A DNA stretch of 24,558 nt from Amanita rubescens. Taxonomy: Eukaryota > Basidiomycota > Agaricomycetes > Agaricales > Amanitaceae. Positions 1-9,022 of this stretch are shown here, piece after piece; positions within the stretch are counted from its first letter, which is position 1; each line of letters begins with the position of its first letter. The stretch is taken from contig WION01000682.1 in the NCBI GenBank assembly GCA_015039365.1, positions 1-24,558 of the forward strand, given 5' to 3'. A program made the position numbers and the translations under genes. The notes below the pieces were generated by a model. That model had not been told where the DNA came from and did no database searches. It saw only the letters and a program-made list of their open reading frames with translations.

Positions 1-348
1 GTACAACGACCCCTACGCATTTCGCCATGTACAACACCAGGCTTCGTACCACTCTGCCGTGAGCAACACGGGACGGTATTTCCCAGTAGCCACGACTGCA
101 CCACCACCACCACCACCACCACCACCGCAACGTAACTACTCGCTTGGTGGTGCTGGATATACCTCTTCTCCTCCGCCTCCAGAGGCAAACCCGTCGTATC
201 AGTCACCCTTGCACCTGTTAATACCAATGTAGGTTATGTATCTCCCCTTACCGCGAGTCCTGTGAGGGGCCCGAGGGCACAGCCGCCGCCTTCGTCAACC
301 CATCAGGAGGAAGCACCGCCCGGGTATGACGTTGGATGGGCGGAATGA
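1..348 (+). CDS. 3' end of a proline-rich, PPxY-tailed protein (partial, frame break)
   Basis: Only the C-terminal tail is in the window. Codons starting at base 2 read a low-complexity hydrophilic stretch with a run of nine prolines and many Ser/Gly/Tyr, then hit TAG at 230-232. From about 202 the frame starting at base 1 takes over and ends with APPGYDVGWAE and TGA at 346-348. Such tails, rich in proline and ending with a PPxY motif that can bind WW domains, are common on basidiomycete single-pass membrane proteins; that assignment is inference, as the membrane part would lie outside the window. The switch of frame needs either one missing base near 200-215 (for example in the CCC at 206-208) or an 86-nt intron at 147-232, which is phase-compatible but would remove sequence that looks coding. 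No function can be given. Confidence 0.6.
101..126 (+). repeat. (CCA)n microsatellite encoding polyproline
   Basis: A near-pure CAC/CCA triplet run lies inside the coding tail of the first gene and encodes its proline run. Triplet runs like this vary in length between strains. Confidence 0.9.
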
Positions 349-729
349 TCCAGAAGTACGAATTCGAACATTTTTATGGACGTTGATACATTGTTACGCT
401 ATCCATCTAGCATTTGTCTCGCTTGCACGTCACTTACTCGTTCACCATGTATCGGCAGCATAAATTTCTATACCCTATTTATTGTTGCATATATAAAAAG
501 TACGTGGTATCTGGTACAATTGAGCAGGGCGCACATCCAGTGTGACTCTGGATCGTACGTGACGCCAACGGTTACGATGTGCTTCGACCTGGCTGTACTA
601 ACTTCAACACGGAAGTTCGATACCAGGCCGGGCAGGTGCTGGCCTCAGTGCCCGCCAACAAGTCATAGAAGTCGACTTGAGCTGAATTCATCATGATGGG
701 GTGTCACCAACGCACTGCTTGAAGCTTGA

Positions 730-835
730 AGCTTGATCGGCGAATGATTTCCGGAACGCCCAACATCCTTAGTAACCCTATTCTTCTTCAGATCATGATC
801 CCTACCAAGGTGGCAACAACACCAATGCGGATCTG
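730..835 (+). repeat. Dispersed direct repeat, copy 1
   Basis: This 106-bp unit runs from AGCTTGATCGG to AATGCGGATCTG and matches 3355-3462 in the same orientation. Copy 1 lacks four bases (TCAC, after CCCAACAT) found in copy 2 and has about two extra bases with substitutions after CTTCTTCAG. Most other positions are identical. Copy 1 lies downstream of the NTPase relic, copy 2 upstream. Just before the repeat, AGCTTGA occurs three times in a short tandem. Confidence 0.9.
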
Positions 836-866
836 GTGGAAGAGTTTTGTAGATTTTCTTCATTTG

Positions 867-1009
867 CGTGATCACGAATAGTTCATGCGTGGTGAACGCG
901 TTGATCATTTCACGCGTGATCGAAATCTGCCAAGTTTTATAGATGATCATGCATGATCACGCAGCATTTCTAACATTTGAACTAAATTGCGGATAATAAC
1001 ACATGATCA
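867..1009. repeat. Cluster of TGATCA palindromes
   Basis: TGATCA occurs five times in 143 bp (869-874, 902-907, 944-949, 954-959, 1004-1009). Two copies form a perfect 16-nt palindrome, TGATCATGCATGATCA, at 944-959. CGTGATCACG (867-876) and CACGCGTG (911-918) are further perfect palindromes. The pattern is visible in the sequence; a role as protein binding sites or as debris of a mobile-element end is speculation. Confidence 0.7.
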
Positions 1010-1374
1010 CATTATATCGTCCAATTTGGCGGAGTAAACAGCGTACGATAGCGTCTAGCCAGTGCGCGGTCAGCGCTGTTCATGGTGTGAACGTTGCCAA
1101 TGGAATCCAAAGTCGCCGGCACATCCCTAGCGGTAGAAGACTGGGCCAATCAATCCGTTGCGGAAAGTCTAATCACAAACTTTGAAGAAGCGTGCGGAGA
1201 TGGGTGTTCTAGTGACTCGCGTTCAGGGATGCGGTGGGCAGTTTACATGCAAGCCCCTTAGGGCTGCAGGATGCGCTGGTATGTTACCTGGGTAAGACGA
1301 GTGATAATGCATCAAGTGCCTTTTGTTATTTACGAAGTGTAGTCCAACAAGTAGAGTATAGTATAATGCTTAAA

Positions 1375-3115
1375 CTAGACGTTTGCGGAGCTCGGGGCCT
1401 TCGGGACGACTACCGCCGAATATAGGTGTCATTTCTGCAATTCTTTCAACCGGGGATATGGACATTTCAGTATTAAGTTGGGTGGGATGATGAAGACAAA
1501 ACACCACTGGTCAATCGGTGGAAGATTTGTACATTGTGGCTGAAATTTGAGGAGCCCCTCTTTGATGCCATGCTGATGCACGTAGTAAACATTGGATGTG
1601 ATAGATTCCAGGCCGCCTTCATCATATTCGAGGACCTGGGATGGGTCAAGGAGGATCTTGGTCCCTTGCGTGATAGCCTCCCGGCGAAACCCTTCCAGTG
1701 TAGGATCGGCAATGTGCAGATGACTCGAGTGCCATTGGGGTTGGCCGCCCGGCTGGGGATCGCTCTTGCGAACCATCCGAATAAGATCTAACTGCATCCC
1801 ATCCCCAAGGCTATTTTGGGCTACTGCCTCAAACAGAATACCAGCTAGTCCCCTCGAACCAGGTACTTTCTCAAAGCGCTTGTATAAGCGGATTTGATCT
1901 TGCCGCTCCAGTTTTCAGATTTGGCCCGCGAGTCAAGTGTGGATCGATGAGGTGATCGGTGATACAATGGGGACACTGGCCACATTATTCCTATCCTTGC
2001 GGGTGATGAGGCAGATCTTGTGAGAGATGTCATCCGGACGAAGGGAAGAGGCTTCCTCGAATACTCGTGCGAGGTATTCTAATGTAATGTTTGATATCGC
2101 CTTGCAAACGTCCATCTTATAATATTCGAATTGATCTGTCTTACCGAAAATGTCGATACATAACCGGGGTACTGGGCCAAAACGATCATATACATCATTG
2201 ATGCCTGCATGGTCGGCAATTCCACGTATTGATGCCCTGGTGGATTTCAGGGCATGAGTATGAATGGCATACATAAGACGCAGGGGACTCACGCATAGCT
2301 GATCTCTGTTCGTGTCCATGGGTTCATGATGATGTTCATGACACTAACAGTCTTATGCAATCGCTTCCATCGCTCCTTACTCGGAGAGGTGGAGTATATC
2401 ATGAATAGGCGGGTGCCATGTGGAACGAGGTTGGATTGAATGCCCTCCTTGGATTCGTCGGAATCGACAACAGTCCAGACGAATTTGTGGAAGAAGGATG
2501 GGCTGAAATTATGTGGAGATCGATAGACGCCTTCTTCTACAAACAGCAAACAAGACCCTTCCCGATACCAGATGACTGCCTTCCTTTCCGCAAGGCGTCT
2601 GCGCAGCACATAATACACCCAGACGCTCTTCCCTTTCCACACAATGCATGCATTGGTACTAGTCTGATGAATCAAAAAGGGAATTCACCGATGCCGGGTT
2701 GCCCTGTGATGATAGCACCAGGTGCCACTTCCTCAGCCTCTGAGATGCCATCGTTTATTGTCTCGAGGTAATTGTATACCCGAATGTAATCAGCGCGGAT
2801 CCAAATTTTTGAGCGTTCGAGAGCCTCGATGCCGATATTGAGGACATAGCAGCCTGGAATGACATCGGCGCCGACATCATTCACATCAAAATCCATATCC
2901 ATGCGATCTTCGGTCTCAAGCTCGTCTCCTACGGCAGGAATGGGCTGCTGGCTGTTTCTCCACTCCTGTTCCTCATGTAGCATACTGATTCCCCAAAACT
3001 TGGCATGCAGTTTAGCGACAGGATGATTGTCGTCGAGTTTTTGCCACCGCTCCAGCGGTGCGAAGCAAACGACAGAGGCGAAGTTGGATTCCATGTCGTG
3101 AGAAGCCTGAGCCAA
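1375..3115 (-). pseudogene. Decayed P-loop NTPase of the basidiomycete Crinkler/RHS-like family
   Basis: Exons on the minus strand are 3115-2689, 2632-2293 and 2236-1375, separated by 56-nt introns. Splicing the first intron rebuilds an intact Walker A motif, GQPGIGKS (residues about 138-145), followed by WVYYVLRRRLAERK. FVWTVVDSD is a plausible Walker B, and VMNPWTRTEI follows the next strand. I know these landmarks from a very large agaricomycete family linked to Crinkler/RHS-type proteins, with an NTPase and then a nuclease-like fold. The reading frame is unbroken by indels but holds TGA at 1933-1935, 1915-1917 and 1429-1431, with family-like sequence continuing after each, to TAG at 1375-1377. 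Near residue 460 (about 1590) roughly 25 residues that other members carry seem missing, the part I would expect to hold the nuclease-fold active site. The 5' end is uncertain: the frame stays open to a splice acceptor at 3128, so an upstream exon may exist. Confidence 0.83.
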
Positions 3116-3354
3116 GTTGGCGTACTCCTATTGATGTCTATCATCAGTATTTATATATTTTAAATTGGCCACGGATCCAGCCGTCCCATGAACCAATCCG
3201 ACCACTTTGCTGCTTGACGCTCTTTCCTCCGATCTTTGTGAGATAGAACGCTCATGAAGGTGAAGTGAAGGTGTCGGACGTGTCACAAGCGAGCGTGACA
3301 TCCATGCCATTCAACTTCCCTCGACCGCTTGACATAAATGTGCCCTGACCGGTG

Positions 3355-3462
3355 AGCTTGATCGGCGAATGATTTCCGGAACGCCCAACATTCACCCTTA
3401 GTAACCCTATTCTTCTTCAGCGTTCTCCCTACAAAGGTGGCAACAACACCAATGCGGATCTG
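3355..3462 (+). repeat. Dispersed direct repeat, copy 2
   Basis: This is the partner of 730-835, in the same orientation, 240 bp upstream of the visible start of the NTPase relic. On the minus strand this copy lies in an open frame (3585-3283) reading IRIGVVATFVGRTLKKNRVTK; in copy 1 the same frame is broken by indels. I recognise no protein in it and treat it as a non-coding repeat. Confidence 0.9.
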
Positions 3463-4624
3463 ACCTTGAACAGGCATCGTAACGAGGATACTATCCGCGC
3501 AAGAAGAATATTGCCCGCCGCTCACACTCTTGTATCCAGGGAAAGAAGCGTCCTTTCTGAGCAATACGAGGCCATACCCCATCAATTACGCTCAAGCACA
3601 GCGCGGGTAGTAAAGCGGAAAAAGAGATAAGTAACCAAAAATAAACCGAGTGAAAGATGGACATGATCAAAATGAAGACAGACGCGGGACTCCATCATTG
3701 AACCTATCTTATCTAGCTCTAGCTGAAGGCAAAATGCGATGTCGGTGTTTGATGCATGATGCTATCCCCTTCCTAAACCGAGGTAAATGGATCAACTTGG
3801 TAGAATCAGATGTTTGATTTCTATACGAGCTATACCCCATACCGCTCGGTGCGCGCTGGACGGATCTACCGACGTCGTCCTTGACGGAAAAGAGTAATAT
3901 CCTGTCACCGGTGCGTCGGTCAAACGAATTCGAACCTACACGTAAACAGGCGGCATCCTTGCCATGGGGATAAGTGAAAAGGTCTACCGACCGACCTCGC
4001 CGCTTCCAAGATGGCAACCGGTGATCCCAACGACACCTTGGCAGATACCGTACCCTTTTTTCGTTGCTTGCAATCGCCCGTGCGCGTATATGGTCATACG
4101 GACCGAAGCACGCTGCTCACGCCGAAATGAAAGGCATTCCTATGGCGATAACTCTCTACTTTACCCACATCCGCATGGTACGAGTGTTAATGTCGAGCTT
4201 GTTGCAGAAATGGTAGTTGTTCTATGGTCGCCGTGTCTGTCTGATACAGCCACCTATGATCCAATTACAAGGAACAGTGTCTCAATAGGAAAGAAACTGC
4301 GCTAATTAATGATACATATAAACGAGAGCTTGCAATTATAGCAGTCGTTCAGATGAAAAAGTTCACATGTTAATAATTATATTGTTACACCCCTTGTTTC
4401 ATTTTGCTATCCATAATCGATAACGTACGTACTAGATTAATTAACTATTGTAGACTGAAGACGAAGATAGGTACTCTACAACACATAGCGATACAAAGCG
4501 GCCAGGTTACAGCATCGGATCTACATCTAGTGCAATTGCGAATGCGAAAGTATGCCGTGAGAGTTCGTGTAAGTCATTAGCGAGTCGGGAAGAGCCCTTT
4601 ATATGAACGTGTATAAGAAATACA
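3463..4624. other. Intergenic stretch, no gene seen
   Basis: This 1.16-kb stretch lies between the second repeat copy and the 3' end of the methyltransferase gene. It contains only short overlapping frames on both strands without splice structure or a recognisable family. The part from about 4300 to 4620 is AT-richer and is probably the 3' flank of the methyltransferase. It may carry further repeat debris that one window cannot reveal. Confidence 0.5.
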
Positions 4625-6984
4625 TCAACGAAACAGGAACCGTCTTGGTTTTGGAGGCGAGGGAACGGGATATCGCGGGTATTGAAGATTGGCCATCGAA
4701 TAATCGTCGCTCTTCAGCGCTTGATACACGTGAATTGTCCGGATATCCGTTAGTTCGTCTTCAGTGAATGGACAGACGCTGGATTCAGCACTGGCGAGCT
4801 TCGACGGACTTGACGAGAAGCTTCGACGATGTATGCCATTGAATGTCGCAGATCGCATTTCGAGGCGCATGTCTGGGACATCAGCTGGCCAGTGGAATCG
4901 TCGACGTCGGAAACTACGTCGTATTAGACACATGAACGGAAAATGCAATTGCAGACGTACCATTCGTATTCCCATAACACATCGCTACATATACCATCTT
5001 CGAGGTAATTCTTCCCATCTTGCTCTTTGAATGATTGTATATACTCTGTTAAAGCACGTTTACAACCAAGCAGAACGTGCAGGTTTTTACAAGCATGCAT
5101 CTCAAGCTCTGAAGGAGACATGGGGAAATAGGTTGATGGCCAAAGTATTATTCCAGGAGATTGGGCAGGGTTTGTTTGTGAGCGCTGACGAACAGAAGCC
5201 ACCGTCGCAGCTGCTAGGGCTGTGTAGGTGATTCCAAGTCGTCCCGCTGCCTTTGCGCTGACACGATCAGACATTGACATGAAGTCCTGACCTATTTCCC
5301 GCTCCACTCCCAATGACCTCTTGCGCGGCGGGAATCCTACACCCGAATCGGAGCTATTCGAACTCCAATCATCCTCCTTGTCGATCAAAATCTCCCTGGA
5401 TTCCGAGCTTGACGGTAGGCCATAAAATTGGTCGGCGTCTTTGGGCGCTAGCTTAAGACGGAAAGCACGCTCCTTCTCAACGTTGCCTCTCCCAAACACG
5501 AAAAGTACAAGATCCCCGAGGAATTCTGAGGGACGGGCATGAATGTCATATTTTGCCTTCAACATCTTCTCAAAGATTGTCTCGAGATGGCGGGACTCTA
5601 ATGCCTGACGTGCCCAGGTAGCCGTGATACCAGGCGTGGACTCGTCCATTGGAGTCTCCGCTAACGTCGGAGAGATCATAGCAAAATCGTCCACTGACGA
5701 TGAATCAGAATGTCGCTTTGCGGACTTTGAAATGTTGAGAGGGCTAGTCGTTCCCCCGTACCTGTCGGGCAAAATATCTCGTTCACTGACAAAGGTCGTA
5801 TCAGTGTCGCCGGAGTCATCTTCCAATGTATCGTCGTCGTCGTCGTCATCGTCATCGAAAACGGACTGAACAACAGGCTTGGACTGTTTGGAATCTGACT
5901 CTGGGGTTGTGCCATATGGGAAGGCGATTTCATCGTCAATCAGCTCGAGCCGGCCGCCTACGGCCAAAATTCTAAAGACTTCCATAAGAAGGGCCTCCCA
6001 CTTTGCATGAGGAATGCAAAGTGACAGATTTGCCATGCGAACCAGATCAAATTGCTTATTAGCAAATGGTAATCTTTGCTTGAGACTGCATGCTTGTCAA
6101 TACAGTTACGTGCGCACATAAATAGAAGAACTTACAAATTTCCCTTGACGAAGGTGACGTTGTCCGGCTTCTCCATATGGGACGTAAGATCAACAAGGTC
6201 AAAGCCGATGAACTGGGAGGTCTTCCACACGTCAGCAGCATAGAAGACCCAATGACCCATGCCACAACCGAGGTCCAGGACGGACTGTGGGGGTTTCGCC
6301 CCATAGTCATGGAAAGTTGGTGACCCATTTGGCATTAGCCGGCGGAACAAGAGATCTGTGTAACGATCGCTAATACCAATTCCATTAGACGCATTGTATT
6401 AACATATGGAAAGGCGCATACTTGTCCAGGGGTATGGGATCGTAAGCTTGCATATATGGAGCTTCGTCTGGGTACGGATGGAACGTGGCATAATCTTTTC
6501 GTATCCATTTGTCTTTCTTGACGGTCGGTTTCCGAAGATCTGGGGCACTCAAATTCATTGCAAAAGAGGAAAGAGGTTGGGAAGGGGCAGCATCATTAGT
6601 ATGCTGTGAGTTGTAAGCGGCGCGGTTGAGCGCTGACATTGAGCGCTTCATCTTCAATTTGGAAAATATATTTCGAGAAGATACACTGTCGTTGCCATGA
6701 GCCTGTGTTGGGGAATTGCTTCGGAATGGAAGGGAAGATTTGCGAATGGTTTGTGACTCGAAAGAGACACGAGTTTTGTCCTTGATCGAGACCTTCATTG
6801 TTGGGAAATCGTTGGACAGGCGGGGCTCGAAACACGATGTGGGCGCTTGTGATAATATGGAAGAGACAGGGCGGTAATGGGAAGTGGAAGGTCGGTGCTG
6901 TGGAGCCTTCTTTTTTCGATCGGATGAAGATGTGGAAAATGCAAGGTAAGAGAGCCAACGGGTGGAATCTGGGGCTGAAGCCAT
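4625..6984 (-). CDS. SAM-dependent methyltransferase (class I) with acidic insert
   Basis: Exons are 6984-6422, 6369-6136, 6085-4961 and 4913-4625, spliced to 736 residues; introns are 52, 50 and 47 nt with clear GT...AG ends. The first ~187 residues are basic, serine-rich and probably disordered. Residues about 218-226 read VLDLGCGMG, the SAM-binding glycine loop of class I methyltransferases, followed by a strand ending FIGFDLVDL and the segment LPFANKQFDLVRMANLSLCI. After ILAVGGRLELIDDE comes a long acidic and serine-rich insert with nine aspartates in a row (343-351), and then the fold seems to resume around TIFEKMLKAKYDIHARPSEFLGDLVL. A conserved-looking C-terminal region (STYFPMSPSELEMHACKNLH, FRRRRFHWPADVPDM) follows. 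Substrate is unknown. The ATG at 6984 (context ACAACATGG) is preferred to an in-frame ATG at 7089 because the extra residues look like leader sequence. It is divergent from LRP1 across 753 bp. Confidence 0.9.
5831..5857. repeat. Aspartate-coding triplet repeat in the methyltransferase
   Basis: A TCG/TCA triplet run on the plus strand reads as GAC/GAT codons on the coding strand and gives the Asp run of the methyltransferase insert. Confidence 0.85.
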
Positions 6985-7737
6985 GTTGTGGGTACCAGCA
7001 TCCGCTAAACGGGGTCGAGAACAAAGCGGGAGCTTATAAGAGGACAACGAACGAGGGCAGAGTAGGAACAATTTAATCAGTTTGAGCACCGCTCTTGTCT
7101 ATTGCCATCATGACAAATGAGGTTACATTCAACTTAGGTTTTATCCTTATAAGTTATGACCATATTAGTCCTCCTCCTTCCGGGGCGGCGGTCCACACGG
7201 TTGGAGCATACGCTTGTGTCACCCGTCAGTCTGATGATTGCCCAGCCCATGTCACACACCCACCTCCGTCAGTTCAAACTTGGCCCGGCCAATTGCTTCT
7301 CCGTCCGCGAGTGCAACGTACGATAATAACGTCGGATGTCCAGCTATGGACGACAGGGTGTCCCGGTGTTGATGAGTGACCCATTCACTAACAATCCTCC
7401 CCTTGTTTCAGCCCTCGGATGGAGATTAAGAGTCTTACTATTTTGTGATATCCGCGTGACCTGCTCAAGTCAGTGTGAAATGGCCTAGCAGCTTGGCGTT
7501 TGCACGCACCTGTTCCTGTGTACCTAGCATGCACTATCGTCTAGGTTAGCCGTGCGGGCCCAAATCAATCCGTCAGAGACTCACAATGCTCTAGTTGCGT
7601 GTTCGCCGTGTATCTCAGTTCTGACGACTATCAAACTGCGTAAACTGTCAGTCAACCAACTCTTCACATCACTCACCATATCGAAGGAGTAGCGACTGTT
7701 TAACCGTATTTGCGTCCCTTAATCTAAGTTGCACACG
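6985..7737. promoter_or_regulatory. Shared divergent promoter region, methyltransferase / LRP1
   Basis: This 753-bp spacer separates the start codons of two divergent genes and must hold both promoters and 5' leaders. CTCCTCCTTCCGGGGCGGCGG at about 7170 and pyrimidine-rich patches are visible, but I see no clear TATA element or known operator. An in-frame extension of the methyltransferase to 7089 is possible. Confidence 0.5.
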
Positions 7738-8860
7738 ATGACTACGGAAACGGCAAAGTTGAAATCGCGGCTCTCCGCACTCGCATCGTCCGTGAACGAT
7801 CTTGAGGAGCTGCTCGAGCCTTTGTTTGCCCAGTCGTTGCCTGAATCCATCATGGCTCTCGAGCCCATGCAACAGGCAAAATTACAGACCGTCCTTCCTT
7901 ACCTTGTGTATGATCTCATCTTCAGTATGTCTTCATAGAATTCGTCCTGCGTTTTCTTACATGCTTCACCAGTCTACCTTAAAGCACGCGGAATAGATCC
8001 AAGGAGCCACCCTGTCGTTTCAGAACTTGTACGATCTAAAACACGTAAGGAGATGCCCCCGCACATAACCTATTACCATTTCAGGATCGCGTCAAGCAAT
8101 ACTTTGAAAAGATAACAAGCGCTGAGAAGTCTGGAAAACGCAGTACGTCATGCGCCGTTATTACCCGGTGAACATAATCTCATGTACCTTACACCAGAGG
8201 AGCCCGCCACAAAAATAGACAAGGAGGCAGCTGGTAGATTCATCAAACATGCGATCGCACAAGCTTCCAAACAACCCACCCGGGATGAGCCTACACCGCT
8301 CACCTCTTCTTCTGGCTCTGCCCCTGTACCTGTCCCTGTCAAAGTCACAAGTAAAATGGAAGCACGTGCCGAATACGAACGGCAATTAAAGGAACAAGAC
8401 GCCCAATCCAGTGAGGAAGAAGAACTTGAAGTTATTGATGGAGCGGATAATGACAACGGCATGGATATTGACAAGTCCTCTCCAAAAGTTACTTCGGGAG
8501 CCCTCACGGACAAGATTGATGACGAAGACCAAACCCAGGTTGGCAATAAGCGCAGGCGGCGTCCCGTAGATCCATTTGCAGGCATGTTTTTGGCACCTTG
8601 TCATCCGCGTTGCACGTCATCTGACATTTATAGGCTACGGAGACGATTTGTCAACGTCTGACCATGGTGTCCAGTCTCAATTAACGTCCCACTCGGTCCC
8701 GAGGCCTCAAGCTGACACCGGCAAAATAGATTCTAGCGATCAATACCCTGCGTCATCCACGCCATCTATATGTCCAACGTCATCGAGCCAAAATTTACCC
8801 TCGAAACCTGAGAGCAAGAAAAGGAAAAAGTCAAAGAAGCAAAAGAAGCCAGCAGTTTAG
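7738..8860 (+). CDS. LRP1: Exosome cofactor Lrp1/Rrp47 (C1D, Sas10/Utp3 family)
   Basis: Exons are 7738-7924, 7973-8028, 8085-8142, 8198-8581 and 8634-8860, giving 303 residues. Residues about 5-95 match the Sas10/C1D fold: paired helices around LSALASSVNDLEELLEPLF, then LQTVLPYLVYDLIFIYLKAR, GIDPRSHPV and LDRVKQYFEKI. In yeast and human this nuclear protein binds Rrp6 and helps the exosome process rRNA, snRNA and snoRNA ends. Beyond the domain, the tail is acidic and low-complexity and ends with a lysine-rich stretch (KKRKKSKKQKK) that fits RNA binding or nuclear localisation. The ATG at 7738 is the first ATG in frame. Intron 4 (8582-8633) starts with GCATGT, not GT; only this border joins FAG to YGDDLS in frame. 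The gene converges on the F-box/LRR gene with 162 bp between stops. Confidence 0.93.
8582..8633 (+). other. GC-AG intron in LRP1
   Basis: The donor is CAG|GCATGT, a branch-like CTGAC lies upstream of the acceptor, and the 3' border is TATAG|GC. The GT a few bases downstream would put the next exon out of frame. Confidence 0.8.
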
Positions 8861-9022
8861 GACGATGTTCGAATATTAGTACATTCTATCTGTTACATGT
8901 TACATTTGATACCCCGAAGCAAAAGTAAGGTAGTAATACATGTAGTACATACAAGGAATTGAATTGTATACAACGGTTAACAGGAGAACGCGGGGGAAGA
9001 CGATTGCAAACGAAAAGACTCC

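Larger units (their letters stand above)
349..1374. other. Gene-poor stretch with repeat copy 1 and a TGATCA cluster
   Basis: I see no convincing gene in this 1-kb stretch. It holds the 3' flank of the first gene, repeat copy 1 (730-835), a cluster of TGATCA palindromes (867-1009) and a 53-codon reading frame at 1100-1261 (+) that starts MESKVAGTSLAVEDWANQ. That frame has a protein-like composition but I recognise no family, and it has no clear splice partner. It may be a gene fragment or chance. Confidence 0.5.

Noticed and set aside
196..232. 37-nt intron in the first gene (GTATCA...TGTAG)
   Set aside because: Shorter than any other intron here, and splicing leads to a frame that stops at about 330 without the proline-rich PPxY end.
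730..3462. An LTR retrotransposon with the direct repeats as LTRs
   Set aside because: The repeats are only about 107 bp, show no TG...CA ends, and the interior has no reverse transcriptase, integrase or gag-like sequence.
3283..3585. 100-codon minus-strand frame across repeat copy 2
   Set aside because: No family recognised; the same frame is broken in copy 1, so the repeat is more likely non-coding.
3926..3936. tRNA B-box-like GGTTCGAATTC on the minus strand
   Set aside because: The flanking bases do not pair into a T-arm or acceptor stem and no anticodon arm fits.
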